A DNA stretch of 64,000 bases from Sycon ciliatum (GCF_964019385.1 NC_088643.1:81858881-81922880); one strand, 5' to 3'; counted from the first letter of the stretch, positions 13,294 to 23,215 are shown. A program made the numbers and translations. The notes: generated by a model from the letters alone, not told the origin.

Positions 13294-13833
13294 TTCTTTC
13301 TCTCTCTCTCTTTCTCTCTGTCTCTTTCTTTCTCTCTCTTTCCCTCAAAACTGCCTTACAAATTGCTTTTCTCACACACTGTTTCCTCGATGTTTCTGGT
13401 ACACCCCCCCCCCCCCATTATATTTGATCCTGGTCACTCCAGTCTGCATCCACTGTGGTGTCTGATGATTGTCCCTATTGCCATGAAACTCGGGGTAACT
13501 ACAACAGAACAAGTTGGAGAATTTCCCCCGCCATTGTGTACTTGTGTCTGTTTCCCGGATGATGAATATAAAATGTCTTTATTCCACTTCGACCCACTAC
13601 ACCCTGCTCGCTCTCCGACCAACGTTGACACGAGTGCTGCTACTTTACCCTTCTTGCTTTACCCGTGTGCTATTTGAGCTTCTGGTAAGGTCTAATCTTT
13701 GTCTTGCTGTTTGTCTGCTTGCTCTTGCAGTGGTTCTATCCTGGCATCACTTGATGCCTTCAAGAGAATGTGGCTATCGAAGAAGACGTACGATGAAGAA
13801 GGACCCAACGCCATTCACAAAAAGATGTTCTGA
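1051..13833 (+). CDS. ACTR1: Arp1 / centractin (actin-related protein 1), 17 exons
   Basis: Arp1 forms the short actin-like filament of dynactin, the cytoplasmic complex that couples dynein to cargo. Exons I joined: 1051-1092, 1166-1230, 1310-1385, 1535-1573, 2585-2629, 3737-3778, 3989-4051, 4243-4304, 4899-5021, 7845-7938, 8554-8589, 8832-8894, 9380-9460, 12354-12447, 12568-12629, 13153-13193, 13731-13833. All introns are GT-AG, phases are consistent, and the total is 1131 nt (376 residues), the usual Arp1 length. Recognisable segments include the phosphate loop [12 protein letters not shown] (exon 2), [12 protein letters not shown] (exon 3, Arp1-specific rather than conventional actin), the second nucleotide loop LDSGDGVTH (about residues 156-164), LSGGSTLF (about 300-307) and the C-terminus ending HKKMF. 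The start at 1051 gives [14 protein letters not shown], two residues shorter than vertebrate Arp1; exons 11-12 are two residues longer. Introns 9 and 13 (about 2.8-2.9 kb) hold transposons. No clear AATAAA follows the stop. UTR exons are not resolved. Confidence 0.97.
1749..1815 (+). repeat. tRNA-derived SINE-like head
   Basis: In intron 4, TGGCTGAATGGTT resembles a Pol III A box and GGGTTCCAAATTTG about 45 nt later resembles a degenerate B box. No acceptor stem closes. A SINE head is possible, but chance resemblance is not excluded. Confidence 0.3.
1884..2182. mobile_element. MITE-like dispersed repeat with ~20-bp terminal inverted repeats
   Basis: In intron 4. CCGTAAAGTACTGTT at the left and AACAGTACTTTACGG at the right are inverted repeats. 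The ~250 bp between them reappears in opposite orientation at 10815-11055 (for example CAGCTGGTTTTTCGGCAGGG and GCATGCTGGATTGTGCACAT), and the terminal piece reappears at 12095-12125. Non-coding and non-autonomous; superfamily not determined. Confidence 0.65.
2991..3255. mobile_element. Possible MITE with GTATAAAAGC inverted ends
   Basis: In intron 5. TTACCGTAATGTCCCGTATAAAAGC-type sequence at the left is partly mirrored by GCTTTTATACGCGCCACTACAG at the right. Inside, GCTTCTATTCGA-like words recur several times. The ends are imperfect and no target duplication was resolved. Confidence 0.4.
4395..4467. repeat. (GT)n microsatellite
   Basis: About 70 bp of nearly pure GT dinucleotides in intron 8. 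It produces long spurious open frames on both strands. Confidence 0.97.
5751..5912. repeat. Three ~50-bp tandem repeats
   Basis: In intron 9. The word CGCACGCTTCGCGTGCTCAG, with small variants, occurs three times spaced about 48-54 bp apart, each preceded by GCTACAC. The stretch is GC-rich and contains inverted words (CGCTTCGCG). It is preceded at about 5660 by ACCCGGCCAGCGTTGCCTGGCC, itself a small inverted repeat. Origin unknown. Confidence 0.75.
6658..6894 (+). pseudogene. Harbinger transposase fragment (N-terminal part)
   Basis: The frame reads [17 protein letters not shown], then [20 protein letters not shown], then [16 protein letters not shown]. This follows the N-terminal helical region of HARBI1-like transposases (FRMSRETF, KRLAITLRFLATG, FGVGKSTVSRIV patterns). 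After this the frame runs into sequence belonging to the antisense Myb-like gene, so the DDE catalytic domain has been deleted. No start codon or complete gene remains. Confidence 0.72.
6782..7523 (-). pseudogene. Myb/SANT-like second protein of Harbinger, broken
   Basis: The first frame (7523-7107) contains an [30 protein letters not shown] segment. The V(K)NKIxxLKK pattern is typical of Myb/SANT-like (trihelix) DNA-binding domains that partner the Harbinger transposase. The frame shifts around 7165-7107. It then continues as a low-complexity Ser/Thr/Asp linker followed by a basic TKRKRAQ stretch that could be a nuclear signal. The assignment rests on local pattern plus context, not alignment. 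Confidence 0.55.
8038..8373. mobile_element. MITE with 24-bp terminal inverted repeats
   Basis: In intron 10. ACTACGTATTTCCCCGTAAG at the left end is mirrored by ACTTACGGGGAAATACGGTAGT at the right. Internal words of the type CCCGAAAGTTAGTAC recur in both orientations and a C run lies at about 8138-8153. A TA dinucleotide flanks both ends. Non-coding. Confidence 0.7.
9014..9225. repeat. 28-bp minisatellite, about 7.6 copies
   Basis: In intron 12. The unit is CTGTACAGCTAGCAGGG followed by CTGTGTGTTGA, repeated head to tail with A/T and C/T variants. There are no spacers of differing sequence. Confidence 0.95.
9472..9496. repeat. Poly-G tract
   Basis: About 24 consecutive G just after the intron 13 donor. 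It is one of several long G or C runs in the window (also about 327, 8138, 11050, 12183, 13405, 14492, 14812, 43261, 51247, 56056 and 60850). Confidence 0.9.
9529..10696. mobile_element. hAT-like non-autonomous DNA transposon with 8-bp TSD
   Basis: In intron 13. The ends are perfect 29-bp inverted repeats starting CAGGGAGTAGTAAAATACAG. They are flanked by an exact 8-bp direct repeat ATTGCAGC at 9521-9528 and 10697-10704. An 8-bp duplication and a CAGGG terminus fit the hAT superfamily. A second copy of the terminal motif (TATTTTACTACTCCCTGATC) lies internally at about 10533-10552. The inner minus-strand frame is not recognisable as a transposase. Confidence 0.8.
9570..9847. mobile_element. 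MITE nested in the hAT-like element
   Basis: GAGAGGTTCTGCA at the left is matched in reverse complement at the right, with TA on both outer sides (9568-9569 and 9848-9849). The body is largely self-complementary, with many CGAACTTTCG-like words in both orientations. TA flanks suggest a Tc1/mariner-type mobiliser, but this is inference. Confidence 0.65.
10815..11055. repeat. Inverted second copy of the 1.9-kb dispersed repeat
   Basis: In intron 13. It is homologous, in reverse orientation, to 1905-2160, sharing CAGCTGGTTTTTCGGCAGGG, GCATGCTGGATTGTGCACAT and ATGCGTCGGTTCAACA. It runs into a 20-nt G tract (about 11050-11070). Confidence 0.75.
11331..11400 (+). repeat. tRNA-derived SINE head
   Basis: TGGCCTTGTGGTTATGAATG resembles an A box, the centre CTGCTGACC an anticodon arm, and GAGTTCAAATCCC a Pol III B box. 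The spacing suits a tRNA-derived SINE. The acceptor stem does not close, so a functional tRNA is unlikely. It lies in intron 13. Confidence 0.55.
12095..12230. repeat. Repeat fragment followed by G-rich minisatellite
   Basis: 12095-12125 repeats the TACTTTACGG terminal sequence of the element at 1884-2182. It is followed by about 100 bp of GTATGGGTGGGT-like units with G runs of 9-14. The G-rich strand has clear G-quadruplex potential. It lies in intron 13. Confidence 0.7.
12739..12815 (+). pseudogene. tRNA-Lys(CUU)-like sequence, degenerate
   Basis: In intron 15. GTAGAGCATGAGACTCTTTA, TCTC and GTGGGTTCGAGCTCC match the D arm, anticodon arm (anticodon CTT) and T arm of metazoan tRNA-Lys, and the end reads TTTGGGCACCA. 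The 5' acceptor strand does not pair with the 3' strand and the D stem has a mismatch. It is better read as a tRNA-Lys pseudogene or SINE head than a working tRNA. Confidence 0.7.
13248..13347. repeat. (CT)n-rich microsatellite
   Basis: About 100 bp of CT/TTTC repeats in intron 16. It yields spurious Leu-Ser or Arg-Glu frames. Confidence 0.95.
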
Positions 13834-15248
13834 GCTGCGTGTCGTTTGCACCGTTTGCATTGTCTCACTGTCACCTGTCCATGTACATATTATAGTCTAC
13901 CCGCACCCCTTTCATGCCAAACTGCTGACTGCTGCTACCCTGCTGTGCTGATGCTGCTATCTGCTCTCCCCTCTATTTCGTTGCTTATTATTGCTGTGTC
14001 CGCGTTGCAGTCATCTTTGTTTTACCTTTCCTACCGTATCACCGCTTTGTTGCCTCATGAAAGTAACATATTTTCATATTTTAAAATTCTCTTCACAGTA
14101 CAGAGGCACATGCACAGGTGTGCCTTCAGTCTCTTGTATGTAAGCTTTTCATGAAACAGACTCCTCGCTGTATTTAGCAAACTATGCGCAGATGTTGAAA
14201 TAATTCCTACCGTTGCTCACTCTCCCCCGGCCACTCCATTAGAGAACTGCCTGCATTTGTAGACGGTGCGGTCTCGTTTTTTCGTTTGGTGACCTTAGCG
14301 CGACTTTAGCACTTGTACAAATCATGACTATTTCATTCTCAACATTTACCTTCCTGCATTTCCTCACTTTTGTAGATCTGATATGTATGGCGATGTGTTT
14401 CATTGAATACGATTATGTCTGTTTTTGCTACTCTGAGCAAATTCGATACAGTCCTGGCCTAGATTCCTGGCCAATTTGCACTTTGCTTTGTGGGGGGTGG
14501 GGGGGGGGGGGGGGGCAGAAGCATGATTACGTCTGTATGTACTGCGCTGTATTTCTAAAGGCAACGCACTGAACGCAGGCCGAGGGTCGTTATTATTCTT
14601 TATTTCCACGATGGCCCATGGCCAATATTAAAGGAAGAAAATATGATTCAAATCAGTCCAGAATCATTATAAAATCAGCCTAGCAAGTAAGGAAACCAAC
14701 ACATTGCAGGAGAATGGGGTACAGTGAGCTACTACAGGAGCATATGAATGATAGAATGAGGCTAGACGCCATTGATTTAAACGCATGCTTGCTATTTGTT
14801 TCACGCAGGTCGGGGGGGGGGGGGGTAGTTGGTTGAAATTGTGAAGCCTTCGGGGACAGGTTGATGGGTGAGTTGGTGTGTCGGTATGTGTGTGATGTTC
14901 TCAATGCGTATGTTCTCATGCGTCGTAGTGCATATGGCTGCTCTGTAATTGGTCGTGCAAGGTGAGGCTGTTGCAGGTGAAGGGGAGCGCGGATGTACTT
15001 GATGTTGTGGGCAAGAGTAACCTGTCGTAAGAGTTGCCGGGAGACTAATGTGGGAAGTTGGAGATGGGCCATATGAGTGCTCCCTGTTGCTGCACACATC
15101 ACAATCTAGCCTATGAAAAAGGTAGACAGACAGTAAACAATGGACCAGTTGAGGCTGTGCTCAATCATCGATGTGTAGAAAGAAACACACAGCAGAGGAC
15201 AGGAAGTCCTATAATACATGTACTTGTACATGTACTTAATTTCAACTA
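13834..15248. other. 3' flank of ACTR1, no gene recognised
   Basis: Presumably includes the ACTR1 3' UTR. A weak ATTAAA polyadenylation variant lies at about 14626 but is far from the stop. G runs occur at about 14492-14516 and 14812-14826. No conserved coding frame is seen. Confidence 0.5.
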
Positions 15249-15252
15249 TTAA

Positions 15253-16092
15253 AGGGGAAGTTAAAGGGGTAGTCTTCGGGGTGCTGAGTCGAATGGTCTT
15301 GGTCCGAGAAAGCTGAGACGCTCCCTTCCTACTTGAATCCCAATCGAACTCGCGCACTTCCACCGAAACTGGATGACTGCGCCCTACTAGATGGGGATTT
15401 GTATGCAAAATGTCACTAAAAGCGCCGTTTCGTTCTTATAAAAGCACGGATGACCGCGATTGGCCCATATGTTGTAGTCTTTTGGACGCTGAGTCGACTG
15501 GTTTTGGTCCGAAAAGGCTGCGATGCAGCGTTCCTCCTTTATTCCCAATCGAACATGGTTGAACAAGCGGTCACGTGCTCCTGCGTACACCAGTCAGCTG
15601 GTCACCGTGCCTGCAGGGTACAACTTACTAGCCTGTTTGACCTTTTTTGGGTACAGTCCTGTCACTCGAGTTGAACTCGAGTTGAACCTTGGTGTGAAAG
15701 TTGTCGCCTGCTGGCGTGGTGACCAGATGATCTGGGCACCCAGGAGCACGTGACCACTTGTTCAACCATGTTCGATTGGGAATAAAGGAGGAACGCTGCA
15801 TCGCAGCCTTTTCGGACCAAAACCAGTCGACTCAGCGTCCAAAAGACTACAACATATGGGCCAATCGCGGTCATCCGTGCTTTTATAAGAACGAAACGGC
15901 GCTTTTAGTGACATTTTGCATACAAATCCCCATCTAGTAGGGCGCAGTCACCCAGTTTCGGTGGAAGTGCGCGAGTTCGATTGGGATTCAAGTAGGAAGG
16001 GAGCGTCTCAGCTTTCTCGGACCAAGACCATTCGACTCAGCACCCCGAAGACTACAACTGGTGAAATTTTAATTTTTGCCTTAACTTCCCCT
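15253..16092. mobile_element. Fold-back element 1 (TTAA-flanked, Kolobok/T2-like)
   Basis: The element is a near-perfect inverted repeat: arms of about 320 bp around a ~150-bp spacer at roughly 15590-15750. It is bounded by TTAA at 15249-15252 and 16093-16096, with termini AGGGGAAGTTAA and TTAACTTCCCCT. TTAA duplication followed by AGGRR resembles T2/Kolobok-type MITEs. Each arm contains two diverged direct copies of a ~200-bp motif (GTAGTCTTCGGGGTGCTGAG versus GTAGTCTTTTGGACGCTGAG). The spacer contains the self-complementary CTCGAGTTGAACTCGAG. Open frames in the arms are mirror images and not coding. Confidence 0.82.
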
Positions 16093-16096
16093 TTAA

Positions 16097-16945
16097 GGCA
16101 AAAATTAAAATTTCACCAGTTGTAGTCTTCGGGGTGCTGAGTCGAATGGTCTTGGTCCGAGGAAGCTGAGACGCTCCCTTCCTACTTGAATCCCAATCGA
16201 ACTCGCGCACTTCCACCGAAACTGGGTGACTGCGCCCTACGAGATGGGGATTTGTATGCAAAATGTCACTAAAAGCGCCATTTCGTTCTTATAAAAGCAC
16301 GGATGACCGCGATTGGCCCATATGTTGTAGTCTTTTGGACGCTGAGTCGACTGGTTTTGGTCCGAAAAGGCTGCGATGCAGCGTTCCTCCTTTATTCCCA
16401 ATCGAACATGATTGAACAAGCGGTCACGTGCTCCTGGGTGCTCAAATCACCTGGTCACCACGCCAGCAGGCGACAAATTTCACACCAAGGTTCAACTCGA
16501 GTTCAACTCGAGTGACAGGAGTGCATCCAAAAAAGGTCAAACAGGCTAGTAAGTTGTACCCTGCAGGCACGGTGACCAGGTGACTGGTGTACGCAGGAGC
16601 ACGTGACCGCTTGTTCAACCATGTTCGATTGGGAATAAAGGAGGAACGCTACATCGCAGCCTTTTCGGACCAAAACCAGTCGACTCAGCGTCCAAAAGAC
16701 TACAACATATGGGCCAATCGCGGTCATCCGTGCTTTTATAAGAACGAAATGGCGCTTTTAGTGACATTTTGCATACAAATCCCCATCTCGTAGGGCGCAG
16801 TCACCCAGTTTCGGTGGAAGTGCGCGAGTTCGATTGGGATTCAAGTAGGAAGGGAGCGTCTCAGCTTCCTCGGACCAAGACCATTCGACTCAGCACCCAG
16901 AAGACTACAACTGGTGAAATTTTAATTTTTGCCTTAACTTCCCCT
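16097..16945. mobile_element. Fold-back element 2, abutting element 1
   Basis: A second inverted-repeat copy in direct contact with element 1, sharing the TTAA at 16093-16096 and ending at TTAA 16946-16949. It lacks the outer AGGGGAAGTTAA on its left side, starting instead with GGCAAAAATTAAAATTTCAC. The two elements together form a palindrome of palindromes. Confidence 0.82.
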
Positions 16946-16949
16946 TTAA

Positions 16950-17171
16950 AGTACATGAAAAAAGCTGTAACTCCGATACAAATCAACAGTACTTCAGTAG
17001 CGAAGAGATAAGGTAGAAGACAAGGAATAGGTGTATAATTATGTATGTGCCATGTATGTATGTACTGTACACGTCTGGAAAGGACATCTCCCTTTCTTCC
17101 TAAAAACCATATTTTTCACTATCCTGGGTTTTGCCATGATTTGTATCTTTTGAGCGAAATGTATCATCATG
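16950..17171. other. Spacer between fold-back elements and unit array
   Basis: AT-rich, with no recognised feature. Confidence 0.5.
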
Positions 17172-18687
17172 CCTTTTTTAAGTAATCATAGCGTTGGGTT
17201 ATGATTTCGGTTGGGTGGGGGAGGGGGCAATCCCCATGCATGCCGTGTGAAACATCGTGTTCCAGTCCAAGTACAATGGCAATAGTGTAGATCTACACGC
17301 ATTAATTTTAGATATACACGCATTAATTTTAGATATATTAATATTAGATATACAAGCATTAATTTTAGATATACACGCATTTGTAACGTTATGGGGACAT
17401 CGTCACATGCTGAAGCCGGTCAACACTGAATATTCGTTGTTACAATGATTGAACTGCATGTATTGGAATTGTCCCGGCTTGTATACATCATGTGCCACCA
17501 TGGGAATTCAGTCATGCGTAAACTTGGACCATGATTGTACGTAACGTTTAGACTGGGCAAGGTGTGGAATTAGTGGGACATTCATGAACGGACACAACAT
17601 GATCACGGCGTATGTGCATTTACTTTTGTCTCCATCTGCTAGATGGCCTTTGTTGGTACGGAGGTGAAACGCACGAAGTTCAAACACATTTCCTTGTGGC
17701 ATCTTTCACCCTCTGAGTAACGAATCAAAGAAATCCTTATCGTTGGACGACACCTTATGACCATAATATCAGCAGTGTAGCATCTGCTAGCTAGCTGCTT
17801 GCTTTTCTCCTCGTCATCGGGGTATGTACATTACATGTATGTCAGCCGTGCTATCTTCTGAGACGTGCAGCGAACTGTGCAAGTCGATGTACAGCCGGTA
17901 AATACAGCTGACCAAAGCATAACACATGAACACCACCATAGGCACAGCAGCAAAACCATGCTGAAGTCTAGAGTGAACTGGACGTAGTACACTAAATGCA
18001 CCCACGTTGTTGTGGGCGTTAAAGCTAATTATCTGCGTTACTTAACCACAATCATTTTTTACGCGAAGTTCAGTTCAAGTCTATCGGCAAGAGGGTTTCC
18101 GTGCGGGTGAAAGGGTCAGAGACACACAGTAATCTATGACACAGTCTTCGCTAACTGACATGTTCAGAAATGTCGCTTTAGCAGCTATGCACCACCGACT
18201 GCTGGAAATGGAGGTGGATTTGTGTGCGCTGTCATGGACATAGAGATCAACCGAGATCGAGAAATCCTCGCATTAGGTGGTGACATGGAGTCCTTCTCGC
18301 TGTCGTGTCCCCGAGTGTCCACCGGTGAAGCGCTCTTGATTTTCATATCTTATCAAAGCAGTCAAGAGCCGCGACACGTCGGAGACGAAAGTCAATGTAG
18401 GTGTTTCGGCCAGCGATAATGCCTGCTCTTGGCAGAGCAAGTATGATACTCGGTACACAGGGTCAAACCGATAAAGGTATAATACCAAAACCATTTCACG
18501 TACTCTTGATAATACTAATACAATGTACGGGTAGTAATACAATGTACTGGTCTGCCTCCGTGGTTGCAGAGCGTCTTACTTGAGGAAGAGAATAGGCCCA
18601 TCTTTTCTCGACCAATGTCGCCTTCTGTCCATGTAACCGCCTTCGGTATTCATATGTTGGCCTATTTAATATTGGCATGCTCTGCGG

Positions 18688-19140
18688 ATTGTGTTGGCCT
18701 TGTTGGGTTGCTTGTGCGCCCTTGTGATCAATGTCTCGTCCCGGAGTGTGGGAAAGAACATCCTGGTCCGTAGTGATAGTGATGATAGCAATGATGGTTC
18801 TGCGATGAATTCAGGAATGGGAGAGAGCGACAGCAGTGATGGTGGCGATGATTCCTTGGACGACAGTGATGATAGCAACAACGAAGACGACAGTGACAGC
18901 GAAGACTCGGAGAACGGCAGCAACTCAGATGGCAGTGACAGTGATGATGGCTCGGCCGTGCAAGCCCAACAACCTGCCGTTCTCGTGCCTGCAGTTCCGG
19001 AAACTCCCAGGCCCCCAATTTTCATCACACAGCCCATCGACTCGGGCCGAGATGCGCCTCAAACAAACGCACCAACAGAAGCTCTTATGGCGGACCCACC
19101 AACCCCTGCTGCTCCTCTAGACAAAGATGCTCCTCAGTAA
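18688..19140 (+). pseudogene. Acidic Ser/Asp-rich secreted protein, copy 1, 5'-truncated
   Basis: It matches copy 2 from codon 5 of the signal peptide (IVLALLGC) to the stop at 19138-19140, but the ATG, the first four codons and the TATA promoter are gone. The upstream ATG at 18677 is out of frame. The breakpoint is at 18687/18688, where unrelated filler joins. The remaining frame is open and nearly identical to copies 2-4, so the loss is recent. Confidence 0.85.
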
Positions 19141-20656
19141 TCTGCGGCGCTTTGCAACGCACTCATCCTCAATCTGCAATCGAACCTCTCCGATCTATCC
19201 TACACCAGCTCAGTGTGCCAATCAAGTATGGAATGGTATGGCTGTGTGGTAAGTTAGAGTGAGCTCACCACGAATGCACCTGCACCACTTGGTAAAATTA
19301 TATCAATAACAACTAAACCTAGACTGTATATTGCAGGGGTCTTGAAAACCCGAAAACCCGTCCGAAATGATAGCATCACCTTGCCCTTGCCTTGATTTAT
19401 GATTTTGAACTTCTGCCTAGAGCACGTAATCGACAGTAAGATAATGGTGGAAAATATTGCATTTGACTGCATTATACATAACCGGGCTAGAAAGAGCTGC
19501 CTAATTAAGATTTGTACTTAATACTTTAACATAAGTTGATTTCTTACTCAGCTGTGAAAGGTCGCGTTGAGCGCGCCTCTTCTCATCTGCTTTGCGATGA
19601 CACCATGAGCAGACTAGACACAATGTTTCTAAGATTAAATTTAGTAGTGCATTCATCCCGACAGTCTTCAAATCTTTCTCTCACTTTCCTTTCTCTCTAA
19701 TAGCATAATACTCCAGGCTCCATAACAATCTCTATCCCTACACAGTTACGTGTTCTCATCATCCACTTCCCTGATAATTAATCTGATTAACGTTATTACA
19801 AGTCCATGTATTCCTAAGTATACCTTCACAGGCCCGTAAGCACGTTTGGTGATAATACAACATTTTGATAATAACAATCCTCATGCCCTGGTATCCGAAC
19901 AGCATCCTCCATGTTGAGCGTGAAAGCATGCAGCTTTTGGGTGCAGCGAAAGATACTGCGGTATCGCGGAGCATTCCTGTGCCTGTAAATGGTTGTGGGA
20001 AGCTCAGAAACACGAAGGGACCGTACATACACGATAATGAAGTCATCTACAACATCATACGTGCATGTTATACCATGGACCTCCATAACTAATATTTTGG
20101 CATTTTAAGCATCAGGCTGTAACATCTCCTACACACTACTGGCACTAGGATGGGCATACTCTGAAGCCCCGTAAAAGAGGCTCCTCATCGTCATACATGT
20201 ACTCTCAGTTGCGCAATCAAGTCGTGGGCATGATAACTGTACACTATTGGACAGTACATGACGCTGATGCTGACGCTTTGTTGTTCACTGGGCTTGATTG
20301 CCATCTGTTCAGCCAGTGACTCTGACTGTAGGCATGGGCGGGCAATGCTAGCATTATGGCTGGCATTATAGTCCCTTTTTTCCAGGTTGCATAATGCTGG
20401 CATTATAACACCATTTCGCATGCAAAATTGGCATTACAAGCATAATTGCCGGTCGACAACGGTGTCATGCATGAAGCTGGCTAGGTCCAGTTCCAAATAT
20501 CGTGCATCTGAACCCGTCCGGCTTCGTCCGGAGACTTGACGTTGCAAATCAACCTTCTCAGTGGATTGTTTCAGACAACATGCGCTGCAGCCAAATATGC
20601 AGGATGCATGATTGATCACGTGCTGCCTACGTGCTGCCAAGGCGGCCTTCTTAAAT

Positions 20657-20765
20657 CATCACCAGGGATACATACTTACAGAGACGCTCCGTTTCCAGAC
20701 GCTCAGAGACGCTCCGTCTGGAAACGGAGCGTCTCTGAAAGTACATGTATGTATCCATGGTGATG
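20657..20765. repeat. Hairpin of the hammerhead module (unit 1)
   Basis: A perfect 22-bp inverted repeat (20680-20701 with 20715-20736, starting AGAGACGCTCCGTTTCC) lies inside a longer imperfect one whose outer arms are CATCACCAGGGATACATA and TATGTATCCATGGTGATG. It would form a very stable ~109-nt hairpin. Homologous hairpins sit at 25394-25502 and 37100-37208. Confidence 0.9.
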
Positions 20766-20783
20766 TTTGTGCCTGGAGAGCAG

Positions 20784-20791
20784 TATATAAG
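20784..20791 (+). promoter_or_regulatory. TATA-like box upstream of hammerhead (unit 1)
   Basis: TATATAAG lies 38 bp before the hammerhead. It is conserved at 25521-25528 and 37227-37234, and on the minus strand at 37744-37751 and 38220-38227. If used, transcription would start just before the ribozyme. Confidence 0.5.
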
Positions 20792-20829
20792 TGGTGCTTT
20801 TCAGGCACAATCTTCCTCAGCCTACTCAA

Positions 20830-20875
20830 GCTCAACTGATGAGGGGTGAATTCCCCGAAACACTGTGTATTGAGC
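20830..20875 (+). ncRNA. Hammerhead ribozyme, type I (unit 1)
   Basis: All core elements are present in order. Stem I 5' strand GCTCAA; catalytic box CTGATGA; stem II GGGG / loop TGAATT / CCCC; GAAA; a short stem III ACA with loop CTG and TGT; cleavage base A (position 20869); then stem I 3' strand TTGAGC, fully complementary to GCTCAA. The site is of the allowed NUH type (GUA). Short stem III is typical of animal retrozyme and Penelope-associated hammerheads, which often work better as dimers. Confidence 0.85.
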
Positions 20876-23215
20876 AGGGAGTGGTGCTTTTTTGCAGGTT
20901 TGCCGAGTTGACGGTTCGGTGGACCACTCGTGTGCTCTGGATGGCAGTCGTGAGTCAGTCAAGTGAGAATTCAAGTCGGCAGGAAAACCGCGAGCTCCCA
21001 TGTAGGGAGCAACACACTCTTCCCCTACTATCGCCGAAGTCGCACCAACCCCATTTTCTAAAGTAATAATAATAGCATTGGCTGTTTCTTTCGGTTGGGT
21101 GGGGAGGGGGAGGGGCAATCCCCATGCATGCTGTGTGAAACATCGTGTTCAAGTCCAAGTACAATGAAGATAGTGTAGATCTACACGCATTTAGATCTAC
21201 CGCATTTGTAACAATGTCATTATGAGGACATCGTCACTGCTGAAGCCGGTCAACACTGAATATTCGTTGTTACAATGATTGAACTGCATGTACTGGAATT
21301 GCCCCGGCTTGTAAGTTGTATACATCATGTGCCACCTTGGGAATTAGGTCATGCGTGAACTTGGACCATGATTGTACGTAACGTTCAGACATGTTCAAGG
21401 TGTGGAATTAGTGGGACATTCATGAACGGACACAACATGATCACCGCGTATATGCATTTACTTTTGTCTCCATCTGCTAGATGGTCCTTGTTGGCACGGA
21501 GGTGAAACACACCAAGTTCAAACACATTTCCTTGTGGCACCTTTCACCCTCTGAGTAACCAGGTAACGACTCAAACAAATCCTTATCGTTGGACGACACC
21601 ATAATGACCGTATCGACAGTGTAGCATCTACCGGTACTAGCTAGCTGCTTGCTGATCTCCTCGTCATCGGGGTATGTACATTGTACATGTACGAGCGTAT
21701 GTCAGCCGTGCTATCTTCTGAGACGTGCAGCGAACTGTGCAAGTCGATGAGCAGCCGGTAAATACAGCTGACCAAAGCATAACACATGAACACCACCATA
21801 GGCACAGCAGCAAAACCATGCTGAAGTCTAGAGTGAACTGGACGTAGTACACTAAATGCACCCACGTTGTTGTGGGTGTTTAAGCTAATTATCTGCGTTA
21901 CTTAACCACAATCATTTTTTACGCGAAGTTCAGTTCAAGTCTATCGGCAAGAGGGTTTCCGTGCGGGTGAAAGGGTCAGAGACACACAGTAATCTATGAC
22001 ACAGTCTTCGCTAACTGACATGTTCAGAAATGTTGCTTTAGCAGCTATGCACCACCGACTGCTGGAAATGGAGGTGAATTTGTGTGCACTGTCATAGACT
22101 TAGAGATCAACAGAGATCGAGAAACCCTGGTATTCTAATAGGTGGTGACATGAAGTTCTTCTCGCTGTCATGTCCCCGCGTGTCCACCGGTGAAGCGCTC
22201 TTGATTTTCATATCTTATCATAGTAGTCAAGAGCCGCGACACGTCGGAGACGAAAGCCAATGTAGGTGCTTCGGCCAGCGAAAATACCGGTTCATGGCAG
22301 AGCAAGTATGATACTCGGTACACAGCGTCACACCGATAAAGGTCATGTAAGACTACTAATCTGGTGTACGACTATAATGTACTACAGCCTAGGAGCAGTA
22401 TTGGCTTGTACTAATACAATCATGTCGTGGAGAGTATGACTGTGTGATATACATGCAGGAGTGTCAGTGACTATTCCGTAAACCAGTGCCGCAGTGAACA
22501 TGGGTTGCTCCTGCTGCAGGAACAACAGCCATCTCTGGCAACGACGAGGCCCCTTGAGACGAGCGACTTTAAGCCATGCGCTCTCGGGTCGCATGGCGGT
22601 GACTTTGCAGATCAAGGTGGACATCTGAAAGGGGTCCCCGGGAGCTTGGCTTTCGTCGTTCCAAAGCTGAGCATTGACAAGGTTTGAGCCGATCACTCGA
22701 CCGGGACGAATGACACGAAACCGGCGGGTGCATTGTTGAAACCGTTAACGGGAACTGCGGGTTCCGTAGGACGATTACAGTGCGTCCTAACGTTATAATA
22801 TTACTACTCCTAGTGACAATGATGCACAGGAAGATGGAGGGCACAAATCTCGTCGATAAGAACTTCTCTCCAACACCTTCACAGTGTTCGGTGTTCCCGT
22901 TGTTTCATGGTGCCCGTCGAATGGCGGACAGCTGCACGAAACGTTTCTATCGGCGTGCTGAAGCGTGAGACTATACAGGTGTGTACTCAGGCTCATGTTA
23001 TCCCGCCGACTGGGGCCACGCTGAATAATAAACGAGATCGATGACCAAATTCCATTCACCTCATTGGTGGTGGGCATTCACACCTTTTCATCACATGGGA
23101 AAAATGTTTTAGGGAGCCATCATAATCGCACCTTTCCCACAAATTGTGTTTTGGATAGTCATTGAGTCTCGATGGCGATGTAGAGACTCCTATCAGCGCG
23201 TTGCATTGTGAATGG

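Larger units (their letters stand above)
17172..21050 (+). repeat. Duplicated unit 1 (direct)
   Basis: First copy of the duplicated unit. The shared left marker is TTTCGGTTGGGTGGGG then GGCAATCCCCATGCATGC; the right end is GCCGAAGTCGCACCAACCCC. A 136-bp filler (18552-18687) replaces about 1 kb present in units 2-4, removing the promoter and start of the acidic-protein gene. Other contents are non-coding to my eye. Short frames conserved with the other units (for example 18005-17814 on -, 18222-18419 on +) have no recognised family. Confidence 0.85.

Noticed and set aside
13464..13500. CTGATGA ... GAAAC resembling a hammerhead core in intron 16
   Set aside because: No convincing stem II, stem I or stem III can be formed.
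15256..16793. Repeated 60-80 residue frames (MHTNPHLVGRS..., MTAIGPYVVVF...)
   Set aside because: They are mirror images from the arms of the fold-back elements; no start context or family similarity.
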